From NCBI GenBank assembly GCA_029721435.1, contig CM056584.1, positions 12,558,239-12,622,238 of the forward strand: 64,000 bases of DNA, written 5' to 3'. The notes below the pieces were generated by a model that was not told the origin of the DNA, ran no database searches, and worked only from the letters and a program-made list of their open reading frames with translations. A program made the translations under genes and the position numbers. Positions within the stretch are counted from its first letter, which is position 1. The number at the start of each line of letters is the position of its first letter. The stretch is from Gymnothorax reevesii. Taxonomy: Eukaryota > Chordata > Actinopteri > Anguilliformes > Muraenidae. Shown here piece by piece: positions 33,717 to 45,128 of this stretch.

Positions 33717-33724
33717 GTATATGT

Positions 33725-33783
<59 letters not shown>

Positions 33784-33805
33784 ATATATATACACGCGCG
33801 CACAC
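33598..33805. repeat. compound (GT)n(AT)n array with three blocks
   Basis: Three successive blocks of (GT)n followed by (AT)n, the first two each closed by GTATATGTAC. The repeated block junction indicates that the compound unit itself was duplicated, not only the dinucleotides. The longest local frames (over 100 codons) on both strands are translations of this array. Confidence 0.95.
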
Positions 33806-33828
33806 ACGCATATAATTTCTTTTTTACC

Positions 33829-33955
33829 TTCGCCAAGGAGTTATCTCTGAAATTTTGTGGGAGGGTTGCTATTACATTAGGGATGGATCCTATTGATTTT
33901 GACCGCGATCGGTGAAACAATACGGCCACCGCAGCCGCCATCTTGAAATCCAATG
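33829..33955. repeat. dispersed repeat fragment, CTTCGCCAAGGAG type
   Basis: CCTTCGCCAAGGAGTTATCT and GGATGGATCCTATTGATTTT are phrases of a very common fish non-autonomous repeat (compare 9815-9900). Ends not resolved. Confidence 0.5.
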
Positions 33956-35205
33956 TTGCAGATACCGTACATTTCTTATGAGCCAGGTTAACTCAGCAAG
34001 ATTTCACTTGCTGCCTCGGCGCAGGTTTGCACTCCCAGACTGCCTCTAGTTTTTTATGCAGCTGAAAACCATGAACAGCTTCTGTTATGACGATGACGAC
34101 TGCTACATACAATCATTATCTGTACCCACTTCCTTTCTTTATTAGAGTCACAAGACAGGGAGCTGAAGCTCATCCCAGCTGAGTATACGTGGGAGGTAGG
34201 GGCCCACCCAGGACATACTCAGCACTCACTCACACACTCTAACCTATGGGCAGTTTGATGAGGACTATTATTATCATTTATTTTCTATTTTTAGAGTTGG
34301 AGTTAGAGAAGAAAGAAGCTAAACTTGTTGAAAAAAATGACTGCAACGACAAAAATACCCATATATCTCACGCTGGCAAATGAGATAGGGGCCCGAACAG
34401 CACGGCGCCAGTTTCCTTCTGAAATTCTCATTCTAGCGTTTTCCGGATCTCATCAGTTGGAGTGCCCTTCACTGCCTCATAAGCCTCACTGAACAGCTGC
34501 ACGTCTCGCCGCAATAGAAGAGTCTATAGTTATCCACGGCTTTGTCGGCTTGGCACCAAATCAGAATCAATCACATCCGAGGTGGGAGCGCGGCCCGTTC
34601 CGTTACCATTAAGGGTTTCTCCATATCCACGCGAGGAAAGGATCAAGTGTCTGAGGCGGTTCTGATTCTTAAAAACGCCAAGATCGTTTATTTGATGCAA
34701 CACCTGACAACTGCTGTGCCTGCAAGATTAAAAAAAAAAAAAGCTGTGGGGATTAACTGTCTTACCTCTTACGCTCTTTAAAAAACACTCCTGGCTCAGG
34801 CCCTGAGATTTCGTTGACAGCTGAAGTGAGGTATCTCTGCTACGGGCGCAACGTGACCGCGCCAAATGAGCGTACGGAGCTCCCCAAGCGATCTCGATTT
34901 TCGCTGGTTAATTACAGCAGGCGAAAGCTGTTGCATGATGGGGAGATTGGCCCAGCGTGATCGACGGCCCCCTCGAGTGCGGCTGTAAACGAGAGCTTTC
35001 GCCAAATGTTCCGCTGGATATTGATTCCGAAATGAGACTGCTTTTGTGAGTCACAAATGTAATTCCTTTAAAATGATGGATGTCGCCCAGGGCCCCCCCT
35101 CCTTCTCTTCCTTTCTTTTTTCTCTCTGTCACCATTTCTCATTCTCTCTATGTACCTGGCCATCATCTTATTCTCTGTGTGGTATTTTGGTCAGGCATGA
35201 GAATT
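33956..35205. other. non-coding; LINE/SINE-tail-like phrase near 34165
   Basis: AGCTGAAGCTCATCCCAGCT and CACTCACTCACACACTCTAA, then ATGGGCAGTTT (34160-34256) resemble the 3' tail shared by fish LINE/SINE elements. The remainder is unassigned; a poly-A run lies at 34730-34742. Confidence 0.4.
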
Positions 35206-35206
35206 G

Positions 35207-35209
<3 letters not shown>

Positions 35210-35292
<83 letters not shown>

Positions 35293-35318
35293 CGTGTGTG
35301 TGTGTGTGTGTGTGTGTA
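35210..35318. repeat. (AT)n/(GT)n array
   Basis: About 75 bp of AT dinucleotides with GTAT interruptions, followed by (GT)n. The 194-codon plus-strand frame (35046-35630) and its shadows run straight through this array. Confidence 0.95.
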
Positions 35319-36859
35319 TACACTTCCTTCAGCTGTCGATTTCACAACGCCTCCCGCCAGTGCTTGAACCGTGGACGATTCGGCTTTTGTGCACCATCCT
35401 TCAAAAGTTCAGAATCATTCCGAAAAAGCAATTTTCCATCAAAATTCAGCTCTTATTCATTCAGTAAGTTAAAAATGGATGGAACATTTACCGAAGACAT
35501 TGACATGATTATTGATTTCTGCCTCGAAAAACAACTTTGTCCTTCAAACTTTGCATTCACCAAAAAAAAAAAAAAAACTCAATTTGCAGCAATAACAGCC
35601 CAGCAGACCTTTGGCACTCTCGCTCAATAGGTTCATTTAATCTGCAGAGGTCTCACCCCCTGCTTCCTGAAGCACCTCCCACAGGGCGGATTGGCTAGAC
35701 AGGCACTTTTTTGTACCATTCAGTCAAGCTGCTTCCGCAACACCACCACGCTTAAACTGAGTGGTTGCAGCTACGTGCAGGATCGATAACGGGCATCTTA
35801 CTCTGCTAGGAAGTGTCGGTCCATAAAACTGACAGCAGGGGCCAATCAATAGCACCGCACCGTGTTCGAATCCAAGCCTCTGAGGTCAGATAAGACCAAC
35901 TGCTGTTCTCTCAAATGGCGTCTCCTTGTCTTTTTGCTGTAAATCCCATTGGGAATCCATTTTCATGCTAACATGCTGAGCTGTGATGTTAAATGAGGCC
36001 TCATCTGTTGATTGGCCCTTATCCTTATGGTCGAGGTACTAGAGCGGGACGTGGTTGGTGGGTAGGTCAGGACCGGGGTTAGCAGCTATAACATGAGGGC
36101 TAAAGTTGGGCCCTTGAGCCTGGTCCTTTCCCCATTTTGGTCTTTGGGGATTGGCCCCGTCATAGGTTCTTCAACTGTGGGTTGATTTGGATAAAAGTGC
36201 TGTGTTTTTTGTTTTTTTTATATAAATTTGGCATCTCCAATCCCACCTGAATCTGGAATGACCAATCCGAAAACTACAAGTCATGCTCTTAATCAACCCC
36301 CTATTGCCAGCTCAAGAGAGAGAGACAGTTCGCTTCTTTCCTCCGAAGTACGTTTGAGGAATATTTCCACCCCCCCCCCCAGTGTCTTATAATAGCGTAT
36401 TGGCCTTTTTGGGTACCTTTGCCTTGTCATGCTCTTTGGAAAAGTTGGTTACTAAAACAAAAATTACATTTCATACACAAGTTAATGTGAATAGGCTATA
36501 GTAGGTGCGTGAATGTCTGTCCTTTGGTGTGTCTGGATATGACATCTTCGAATGGAATTTGCTGTACAATTAGCTTTTTCTGAAATTGATTTTAGAATAA
36601 GTGCAATATTAAGATGTGATATTTTGCAAATTCCCCTTCAATCCTCAGCTAATAAAACTATTCTGGGCGTAACTTGAGCCCCAAAAATGGAAATTAGAAA
36701 ATATTTGAGTTACTCTATGAACTGATGAATGGTAGTCAGTGGTCTGACTCATTACTGTGCTGTTTGTCAATTGTAAAATCAAAGGGAATGATAAAGACAG
36801 AATAAAATTTGAGAATTGAAGAATCACCTGTACATTCTGGCTGGAAATGTTTATGTTAA
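35319..36859. other. non-coding, unassigned
   Basis: No exon or element ends recognised. A-run at 35562-35576; C-run near 36370-36380. Confidence 0.4.
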
Positions 36860-37045
36860 GAACAGCGAAAACTGGACCTCGAACCTAAATCCAGTCCTAG
36901 TTTACTTCCGTAGGTAATTGACTCCGTTAACTGAGAAATTAGTGCCTGTGATTTGCTAGACTGTCTTTACGCCTGATTCTCGGGTGAAGGGAACTTGTAA
37001 AACTAGCAGTTCAGGAGCATGGAGGACTGATATTTTATGATCCCC
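36860..37045. repeat. dispersed repeat fragment, copy 2
   Basis: Matches 31575-31775: AAATCCAGTCCTAGTTTACT, TCCGTAGGTAATTGACTCC, GACTGTCTTTACGCCTGATT, GGTGAAGGGAACTTGTAAAA and a GGAGGACTGAT phrase. Confidence 0.5.
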
Positions 37046-38148
37046 AATGGAACACAATTGTCTCTTTAAATCAGCTCTGAGCAGGAGCTTTGCCTCCAGG
37101 GGATGGTTTCTGTACCATCTATTCATTGGACAGAGGTATATCATGCATTATTCTGGCGGTTCCTAAGGTGGTGAATTGACACCACAAAATGGAAGAAATG
37201 TAACCATACGTAGTTGCTTACGTAATTGTTTTTATTGACAAAGTTCTGATTATGGTGACGAATTACAGGGCAATAATTACACCTTTCCCACAATGTCTCA
37301 GTTTTCATTACTTTTGTTATAATAATTCATTATTCAATGGTATCAGAGTTCATCGATGCATCCACCAATGACCCATTAAGGAAAGAAAGCTCTTGGCTTA
37401 TGTCTCCAAAGAGGAATCCTTTCAGTTCTGTATGATATCCACTTGGTTGGTGGGAAAAGATATGGATGTTCAGATTGAAAGCCATTTTTTTTTTTTTTTT
37501 TTGCGGACAGTCCTTGAATACGATTTACTACAGGACTACAGAAGAGCCAATCAGAGTTATTTCTTCTGAGGGCGGGATTTGTTTTTTTTTTTTTTTTAAT
37601 TTTTTGCAATGTGTTTGGTTTTGTATAAATCCGTGACATGTTAACTTTTTGTGCTGGAGGATATTACCAATCCCTCATTTGTGTATCTTTAGTGATGTTT
37701 TAAAATGTTTTGGGAATTCCAATGGAATGAAATTGGGGGCAGGAGAGGTAAACTGAAAGGCTTGGTGATCCGCTGCTCAAAGCTCCTGATGGCAGTTTTC
37801 CTGATCTAGTGAGGTCATGGTCTCCTTTATTCTGAGGACCACCAGTCCACACACTGTGGAACTGATGGAATCTGGCACGACATCCTGGTCCAATCTACTC
37901 CCAGCCGTCATTTGACGCTATAGGTCAGTGGAAGGTAACATCTGTTTTCAAACTGTGTTCCTGCTCATTATAAAACTTGCTCATTTTGAGCCAAGCTCTG
38001 GCAGTGGAGAAAAAAATAAGAGAAAAAAGGTGCCATTCATTAAAGATGTCAATTAAAAAAAGAAAAAGAAAAATCTTGAATGATTTAATTGAAATGAAGG
38101 ACATTTACTCTGATTTCTTGGAAGTTAAGCTGCTTGTTTTTTTCTGCT
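37046..38148. other. non-coding, unassigned
   Basis: Poly-T tracts at 37487-37502 and 37580-37597. No feature recognised. Confidence 0.4.
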
Positions 38149-38738
38149 GATCCTGTCAGTGTTTGCAGAGCATGTTTGTCTTTTTTGCGATCTTTTTATT
38201 TCCCTCGTGTTTTGTTCTTGTGTTCACTTGTTTTTTTGTGTCCATGTGCCTTAGTTTGTTTCCCGTCTTGATTAATGGTATAATTGTCCCTCATCTCATT
38301 CCTGTTCGCTTATATGGTCTGCTTTATCTGCCCTCTTCCGTTTTGCTCAATCTTCGCAAGTTTGTCTCGGCTGATTTCTGTCCCGTCGTATATGAGCCAT
38401 TTTTTTATTGCCTGTCTGCCTGTTCCATGTTTGAACTGGTTTGTTCCCAGTTTTTGGTTTTTGGATTCTGCTGAACTGATCATCTGATGTTAATTGTTAT
38501 AAATACCTGCCTGCATTTTTTGACCCAGAGCTTGGATCATAATTTTGTTCTGCATTCTGCCCTCCTGGTTATTGAACTCCGCCTGTGACTCGACTTCGCT
38601 TCCGCCTGTGATTACGTACTGTAGTCCTGCTCTCTGGTATTCAACCCAGCCTTTGCGATCCTGATTTGCAAAATAAACTTCAGTTATTTTCGATCTGCTA
38701 TCTGCACCTGAGTCCCTGTGTTCACCCTTGACAGATCC
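38149..38738 (+). mobile_element. solo LTR with GATCC target duplication
   Basis: GATCC at 38149-38153 and 38734-38738 is an exact 5-bp direct repeat around a 580-bp sequence that starts TGTCAG and ends TTGACA (TG...CA with inverted TGTCA/TGACA). The interior is T/C-rich with CTGCCTG, TTTTTTGACC and ATAAATACC words, and AATAAA at about 38672, about 60 bp before the end, gives the strand. No second LTR or internal region is present, so it is a solo LTR left by recombination. A Gypsy-type origin is likely from the 5-bp duplication and style, but is inference. Confidence 0.85.
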
Positions 38739-39896
38739 TCGTTGGCATTTTGAATAGTTTGGCGAGCATTTTTCTTCCTTCTTTATTTCAGTTCAGACTG
38801 CAACAAACTAGCAACAGCTTTGTTTTGGGATAATATGACGTGAGACGTTTTTCAGATGCTGTTTGGGCAGAAACAAGGTCCAGACAAGTACCCGAACACA
38901 AATGACGTTACCTGGTTCAGCTGGCCGAAGATGAGCAATGCCATTACTTCCGCTATAACGTAACGTCACAAGGGAGCAACAGCCCTTTGATGGGTGCAAA
39001 CAAAAATACAAAAGCTTGTTCGGCATATTCTTTTCAGAGAAGCCGAGGCTCTCTAATCGAGGTGAAAATGCAGTCAGGTCTGAACACATGATGAAGATAC
39101 AACACCACTGGTAACTCTCAACACTGAAATCACAAGTGCAAACGAGTATGAGGGATGCAAGTTACAATGTTACAGTGAGTTTATTCTCGCATACGGCATG
39201 CAACATAGCGAGCCGTTTGTTTACAGCCAATATAGTGCATCTCCAGGATGCTAATTATGTAGTCTTGACGTCACGCTAATCTTCCCCGTTGAAATGGGTG
39301 AGCCACTCCATTGTGCTGAGGCCTGTTGCTATGAATATTTAATATGCAAAAGCTACGGCATAAGCAATGGACTGACAGGGATTTGTGAGATTCAGCTTGA
39401 GAAATAAATTGCATTTACATTTATTTTCATAAACTTACAAATGATGCAAACAGTGCAAACAATATTCCCTCCGGGGATGTTCGCCTGCCCAATTTTTATT
39501 TATTTTTTTTTACAATAATTAATTACATTTCCACCCATGGTTCAAAACGTCAATGCATGAAAATGTGACAACAGAATTTTAATCGACACTGTTTCCACCA
39601 AGAACTCCCATTTCTAACCATAGCCTGGCAAAAACACTGCCCCCTAGTGGCAGGGGGGTTTCATTGTTACCACAGGCTTGCTTCTTCCAGGGCCGAAATT
39701 AGGACATCTCTCATGAAGTAAACCAAACTATTGCTCCTGTAGTCTTATTATGGGTAACCTGGAAAAAATAGCTGAGTAAAGTAACACCTTAAAATTGACA
39801 ATAAACTTCATCTCCAAATGTCAGACACAAAAAAATAGATTTCAGTCATTTATTTTGTTTTTGGTGACGAAAAAATTGTAGGAAACATTTATTTCT
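38739..39896. other. non-coding, unassigned
   Basis: No element ends or exons recognised. Confidence 0.4.
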
Positions 39897-40647
39897 GGTT
39901 GGATAGCTTTTTTCCTTCAAGCTATGAAATCAACTTTTGAAACTGCATTTGGGGTTTGCGCGGGTCATCTTTGTCTATTAAATTTAGTTTGATCTGAAAC
40001 AGTGAAGTGCTATAAATATGTAAAAGTGGAGGAAACCAGGCGGAAGGAAAATACTCTTTCACTGCAGAACTTGGAGAACTTTTCACTTGGTATTTAACAG
40101 GGTCACTAATTCGCTGTGAACAAGTCTGCTCTGCTTGATCTTACCTTCTCTTTCACCCTGAAATCCTTTCACTAGGAAATTATTGTGCTCTGATCCATGC
40201 GCTATGCATTTGTGTTTGTTATGGAAGTGGCTCTGAATAACGTCTGCAGCACAGCTTATTTGGTAGTTGCTGCTCCAGTCGGACTTGAATCCCCCTGAGT
40301 GGCTGAGAGTTAAGTTCCAATCTTCGCACCTTATGAGCTGCCATCCGTTCTCTATTAGTTACCCTCTACTTTCTATGTGTCGAAATAAAGTACACAATGA
40401 TGAGTCCATATTACCAGAGGAGGGTGGGCTTCAGATCTTAAGAAGGGTGTGTGATGAGGAGATTTTGGGTGCTAGTGGTGGGGATATGATGTTACTCCTT
40501 GTCACGGGGGGTATGTGTAGTGTAACAACAGTCAAGTTGCGATCCAATTCAGGCTACGGTCTCCGGGGGTTTGTGGCCCCGTCAATGTCGTATACAATGA
40601 ATTCCTACATTCAAAAATGAAGCTGATGAGTTAATGGCAAAATTACC
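39897..40647. repeat. direct duplication, copy 1
   Basis: Nearly identical to 43177-43962 (a few per cent differences by eye, plus two small indels). The first ~170 bp is the terminal region of a Tc1 family (GATCTGAAACAGTGAAGTG, then AAATACTCTTTCACTGCAG); the rest is a ~580-bp segment of unknown origin. A 117-codon frame (40267-40620) is open here only because of local indels and is disrupted in copy 2, so it is not called as a gene. Confidence 0.9.
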
Positions 40648-41190
40648 CACAGCAGTGTAGGAAAATTAGCTAACCCACATCAGGGACGGGCTAAATCTAG
40701 TGGCCTTGATCTCTGGTAATCAAAGGGATAAGTGAAATGAGGTCATTCTTAATGGAGTCATTCCAACGGATACAATCAGTACTTTTGTGAGGATTCAGTT
40801 CTAACTTACTGCAGCAAAAATAACACCTCCTCAGAACCAATGTTTTGATGGCGGAGGCACAGAAAGGCAGGACTTGGAGAAAGGAGTATGAAATCAGACG
40901 TGTTCTCACACTGAAACCTGGAGGGAAACACTGTACTTGTGGGTCTCAGAAAGAAACCGGAGTTTGATCACTCATGACTCTGTGAAAAGCACAAACTCTC
41001 ATGGCCTGAACAGGGCTCCTTCAAATGCAGACGCTTACTGTGTGATCCAAGTGCTCCGGTTCTCAGAAAAAGGAGAACATTTCAACTGACATGAATGACT
41101 CTGCATTACTTTCATATATTCTGGACACTTAACCCCAACAACCAACATTTGAACATACCACCATCTTGTACAGCAACTGAAGCAATTTAT
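40648..41190. other. non-coding, unassigned
   Basis: Sequence between the duplication and the SINE; nothing recognised. Confidence 0.4.
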
Positions 41191-41204
41191 GGTAAGTGTT
41201 CTGC

Positions 41205-41485
41205 TCAATGGGGAAGCAGTAATGCAGTGGTAAAGTGTGCTTGCCTTGGGACTGAAAGGTCCAGAGTTTGAGTCCTTGCAGCGCCGTTAGCGGTGTGTTC
41301 TTTGGCAAAACACTTCACTCCCACTGTGCCTCACTCCATCCAGGTGTACCACTGGGTACCAGCAAACTGTCAGGCAAACCTGACTAAGAGCAGGGGGGTA
41401 ACCTACGATGGAGTAGCAATACTCCTAGTTGCTGCATGCTACTGAAGGTAAAGCGTCGGCTTGATGAGCCACTAGACTAGGAACT
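41205..41485 (+). mobile_element. tRNA-derived SINE
   Basis: The head carries a split RNA polymerase III promoter: an A-box-like TAATGCAGTGG and, about 35 bp later, a B-box-like GAGTTTGAGTCC. It continues with a tRNA-unrelated body containing TTTGGCAAAACACTTCACTC, a phrase common in fish SINEs, and GTACCACTGGGTACCAG. The tail boundary is uncertain. The head is diverged from any functional tRNA, so it is not a tRNA gene. Confidence 0.75.
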
Positions 41486-42117
41486 GACTATTTAAAAATT
41501 CTGTCATTTTTAATCCAAATCAGTGTGCATGCCAATTCATGAAAATGAATTCACGGCATAAATAGAATTGCATCACTCAGACTAAAAAATAAAGCTTCTG
41601 GATTCCATAACAAGTCCTGAGCTCAAAGAAAATATCTTTTTTTCTAAAGAAACAAACAAAAAAAAAAAAAAACAACCATTGGCTTATTTTAAATTTAATC
41701 CAAGTGTCACTCTCTGGGGCCAGATTTTGTGCGCTGCTGTTAAAAATGTTGAAATTTGGCTGAAATAATAAATAAGCCCAATAAATAAGCCCATGGGTCA
41801 AAGTTTTAGACAGTAGTAGGTGACTCCAAAATGTTGATTTTTTTTTTTTTTTTTTTCCTGCGCTGTGAATGCATAGAGTAATGCAAATACCATTTTTTAA
41901 ATCCCCTCCACCTTGGGGGAGGGGCTTCATAGAGTTTAATAATTGACTGTGCTTTCATTGCAGAAAATATCGTCCCCCTGTCCATAGTATCTTATCCCAT
42001 TTTCAGTGGTCTGTACACTGGCCCAGTTTTCATGTTTGTTACTGGTTGAATTTGGGAATTTCTTTGGGGTTTCATAAAGAGATAAACTAAAACCGTTTTT
42101 TCTATTCAGGGTGCACA
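41486..42117. other. non-coding; A- and T-tracts
   Basis: A run at 41653-41671 and T run at 41838-41857. The 117-codon minus frame spanning them has no family match. Confidence 0.45.
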
Positions 42118-42119
42118 AG

Positions 42120-43345
42120 CATTGTGCTGCTGTTTGAGCTTTCCTTCTGTCCGAACAAAGGTTTTAGTTGTGTTGGTTCACATCAGTCCCAAGATGTGAA
42201 GACGCATCTCTTCTCGTTCTGACTGCTTCTTTTTTTGAGCCAATCAGCGGCAAACTTGCTTGTGTGCTTCACATCATTGTCCTGCTGGCTTCAGCTTAAG
42301 GTCTGAAACTGACAGCTGGATGTTCTCCTCCAGGATTTTCTGGTAGAGAGCAGAATTCAGGGTTCAATCAATTATGGCACGGCACCCAGGTTCTGCAGCA
42401 GCAAAGCAGCCCCAACCAGTCACAATACTCCCACCAGGTTTGACTGTCAGTGTGATGATCTTATTGTAGAAGACTGTGTTAGTTTTATGCCAGATGTAAT
42501 GGGACCCCTGTCCTGCAAAAAGTTCCACTTGTGACACCTCCATTCACAAAATATAATCCCAAAAGTCTTGGGGGTCATCAAGATGTTCTTTTTTTGGCAA
42601 ATGTGAGATGAGCCTTTGTGTTGTTTTGGTCAGCAGTGGTTTTTTGCCCTCCCAGGGAAGCCATTTTTTCCCAGTCTCTCTCTTATTCTTGAATCATGGA
42701 CACTGTCCTCATCTAAGTCAAATGAGGCTTGCAGTTGTTTAGATTCTGGTCTGGGTTTTTCTGAGGCCTGCTGGATCAGTCGGCAATGCGTTCTTGGAGG
42801 AATTTTGGTAGGACGGCCATTCCTGGAGAGGTTCACCATTCTCCCAAGTTTTCTCCGGTTGTAAAGTGATTTGCTGGAGTCCTAGAGCTCTTAGAAATGG
42901 CTTTGTTACTGTTTTCAGACTGATAGATTTTAATCACTTTGTTTCTCATCTTTTCTTGAATTTTTTTGGATTGTGGCATCATGTGCTGCTTTTTGCCTTG
43001 GCACATTGCCAAACAGGTTACAGAATGTAAGTGATTTTTAGATTCAACAGGGCTGGCAGTGATCATGCCACGGTGTGTCGACTCAAGTGGGTTCAATTGC
43101 ACCATCAGTTATATTTGTTTAACTGGTTGATTCAATAACTAAGAGGGCAATTACTTTTTCACATAGGGCAACGTTGGGTTGGATAGCTTTTTTCCTTCAA
43201 GCTATGAAATCAACTTTTGAAACTGCATTTGGGGTTTGCGCGGGTCATCTTTGTCTATTAAATTTAGTTTGATCTGAAACAGTGAAGTGCTATAAATATG
43301 TAAAAGTGGAGGAAACCAGGCAAAAGGAAAATACTCTTTCACTGC
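42120..43345 (-). mobile_element. Tc1-like element, minus orientation, 3'-truncated
   Basis: The right side (43140-43345) carries the 5' terminal region of a fish Tc1 family, with GGGCAATTACTTTTTCACAT, GATCTGAAACAGTGAAGTG and AATACTCTTTCACTGCAG. A transposase pseudogene follows on the minus strand. The opposite terminal repeat is missing; the element is lost near 42120-42235. Confidence 0.82.
42235..42979 (-). pseudogene. Tc1 transposase, C-terminally truncated
   Basis: From the start near 42979 the frames read MPQSKKIQEKMRNKVIKIYQ (first helix-turn-helix), NLSRNGRPTKIPPR (GRPR motif between the two DNA-binding parts), HDSRIRERLGKNG, then in other frames DDPQDFWDYILW, a degraded DESxVELF block (first catalytic aspartate lost), a WGCFAAAEPGC block and N-S-A-L-Y-QKILEEN, finally AS-QQDND-like and W-LKK. 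The last catalytic region (SPDxNPIE) is absent. Several frameshifts and stops. Family length is about 340 residues; roughly the first 240-250 are traceable. Confidence 0.82.
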
Positions 43346-43962
43346 AGAACTTGGAGAACTTTTCACTTGGTATTTAACAGGGTCACTAATTTGCTGTGAA
43401 CAAGTCTGCTCTGCTTGATCTTACCTTCTCTTTCACCCTGATATCCTTTCACTTGAAAATTATTGTGCTCTGATCCGTGCGCTATGCATTTGTTTGTTAT
43501 GGAAGTGGCTCTGAATAACGTGAGCAGCACAGCTTATTTGGTAGTTGCTGCTCCAGTCGGACTTGAATCCCCCTGAGTGGCTGAGAGTTAAGTTCCAATC
43601 ATCGCAGCTTATGAGTTGCCATCCGTTCTCTATTTGTTGCCCTCTACTTTCTACGTGTCTAAATAAAGTACACAATGATGAGTCCATATTACCAGAGGAG
43701 GGTGGGCTTCAGATCTTCTTAAAGAAGGGCGTGTGATGAGGAGATTTTGGGTGCTAGTGGTGGGGACATGATGTTACTCCTTGTCACGGGGGGTGTGTGT
43801 AGTGTAACAACAGTCAAGTTGCGATCCAATTCAGGCTACCTCCAGCCCTGCTGGCTCAGTGCACAAGTAGACCGTCTCTGGGGGTATGTGGCCCCGTCAA
43901 CATCGTGTACAATGAATTCCTACATTCAAAAATGAAGCTGATGAATTAATGGCAAAATGACC
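43177..43962. repeat. direct duplication, copy 2
   Basis: Second copy of 39897-40647, same orientation, 3.28 kb downstream. Differences seen: AGATCTTCTTAAAGAAGGGC against AGATCTTAAGAAGGGT, and about 35 extra bases beginning CTCCAGCCCTGCTGG before GGGGGTATGTGG. Here the first part is continuous with the Tc1 element at 42120-43345, so copy 2 has the fuller context. Confidence 0.9.
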
Positions 43963-44984
43963 TATCAACACCAATCCGACCAAAACCCTGTCTTAGACGT
44001 TAATGAAAGTGTTAGCCATGCTAACGACAAGTAGAGTCATAATTGAAAAACGCCCCTGCGCAAATAATTTAGTTGTCACGGTAGCATATGCGATGCAATT
44101 TGAATGCCATTAGCTCTGCTTTACGGCGATTATTTTCGACAGTAAATGGATTTTACCAATACGGGTGAGTGTTCCCCGTCTGAAGATCGGGTTTTAAGCT
44201 GGCAGCTCTAATTGAGCACTAAATTATTGTGTGTAAAGCAGATAAGTCCACTGATTGGGGAATTATACTGTGGCAGACTGGCTGTGGGGACTTTGTGCTG
44301 CGTCACTCTCCACTGGGTGACAGGAATTCAGTGCACTTCACATTGAGCTCTTGCTGGCTGCAGTAGAGAAGATGTTGTTACGGTACCATATCTGTAAGTT
44401 GAATTAGTTATTACTGAAAAAATGTGTTCATTTGGAAAATTTTACACACTTGGTATTGGGGTGGATTAGGTCGCTTTGATGGTTAGGTGCCTGATTGAAT
44501 ACGAAGCCCTATCCTGTGTCTTTCTATCAAAGCTCACCGCACTCCACCTGTCGATGGGATCCTTGATTTACTGATGATGAATTGCTGTGTCTGGTCATAT
44601 CATGAATTACTCTCAAGGCATTTTAATTAAATTGTTAATACCCATCATCTTCGATTTTGGAAAAGGTTAGAGTCAAACCCAGTTACTCACCTGTGGCTGT
44701 ATCGGGATTTACTGTCAGAATCCAATTCAATTAATTACTTAGTATCTAATATTTACAATTTTGAGGGGGCCGTAGTCAAAAGTAGTGCTTCAATTATGGC
44801 TGCTGGGTCAGTGGCAATATCCTGGGACGTCACTGGTGAGCTGCTGGTGCGTGTCTGTTTGTCCGTGGTTGTGAGATTGATGAATAAGTGCAATAAAGCA
44901 ATGGTTGTTGTGGCACAGCACCTGCACATTGATTAAACGGAGAAGGATCATAAAATGGAGTTAGATGAAAGAATGATGCCACAG
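43963..44984. other. non-coding, unassigned
   Basis: About 1 kb without repeat ends; the portion 44090-44350 looks unique. Nothing can be assigned. Confidence 0.4.
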
Positions 44985-45003
44985 CGTGTGTGTGTGTGTG
45001 CGC

Positions 45004-45035
<32 letters not shown>

Positions 45036-45082
45036 GTGTGTGTGTGTGCGCGCGCGCACGTGAGTGTGTGTGTGCGTGTGTG

Positions 45083-45121
<39 letters not shown>

Positions 45122-45128
45122 GTGTGTA
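44985..45128. repeat. (GT)n/(GC) microsatellite
   Basis: About 140 bp of GT dinucleotides interrupted by GCGC and CACGTGA. Overlapping frames on both strands are its translations. Confidence 0.97.

Noticed and set aside
33414..33953. 179-codon minus-strand frame and its overlapping frames
   Set aside because: Histidine/threonine and isoleucine/tyrosine runs are the translation of the compound microsatellite.
35046..35630. 194-codon open frame
   Set aside because: Runs through (AT)n and (GT)n arrays (isoleucine/tyrosine and cysteine/valine runs); no domain before or after.
35840..35890. B-box-like GTGTTCGAATCCAAGC
   Set aside because: No convincing A box at the right spacing and no tRNA fold, so neither a tRNA nor a SINE could be supported.
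40267..40620. 117-codon frame in the duplicated segment
   Set aside because: The frame is broken in the near-identical copy at 43177-43962 and resembles no protein I know.
41205..41280. Possible tRNA gene
   Set aside because: The A and B boxes are present but the cloverleaf is degraded and the downstream body is SINE-like.
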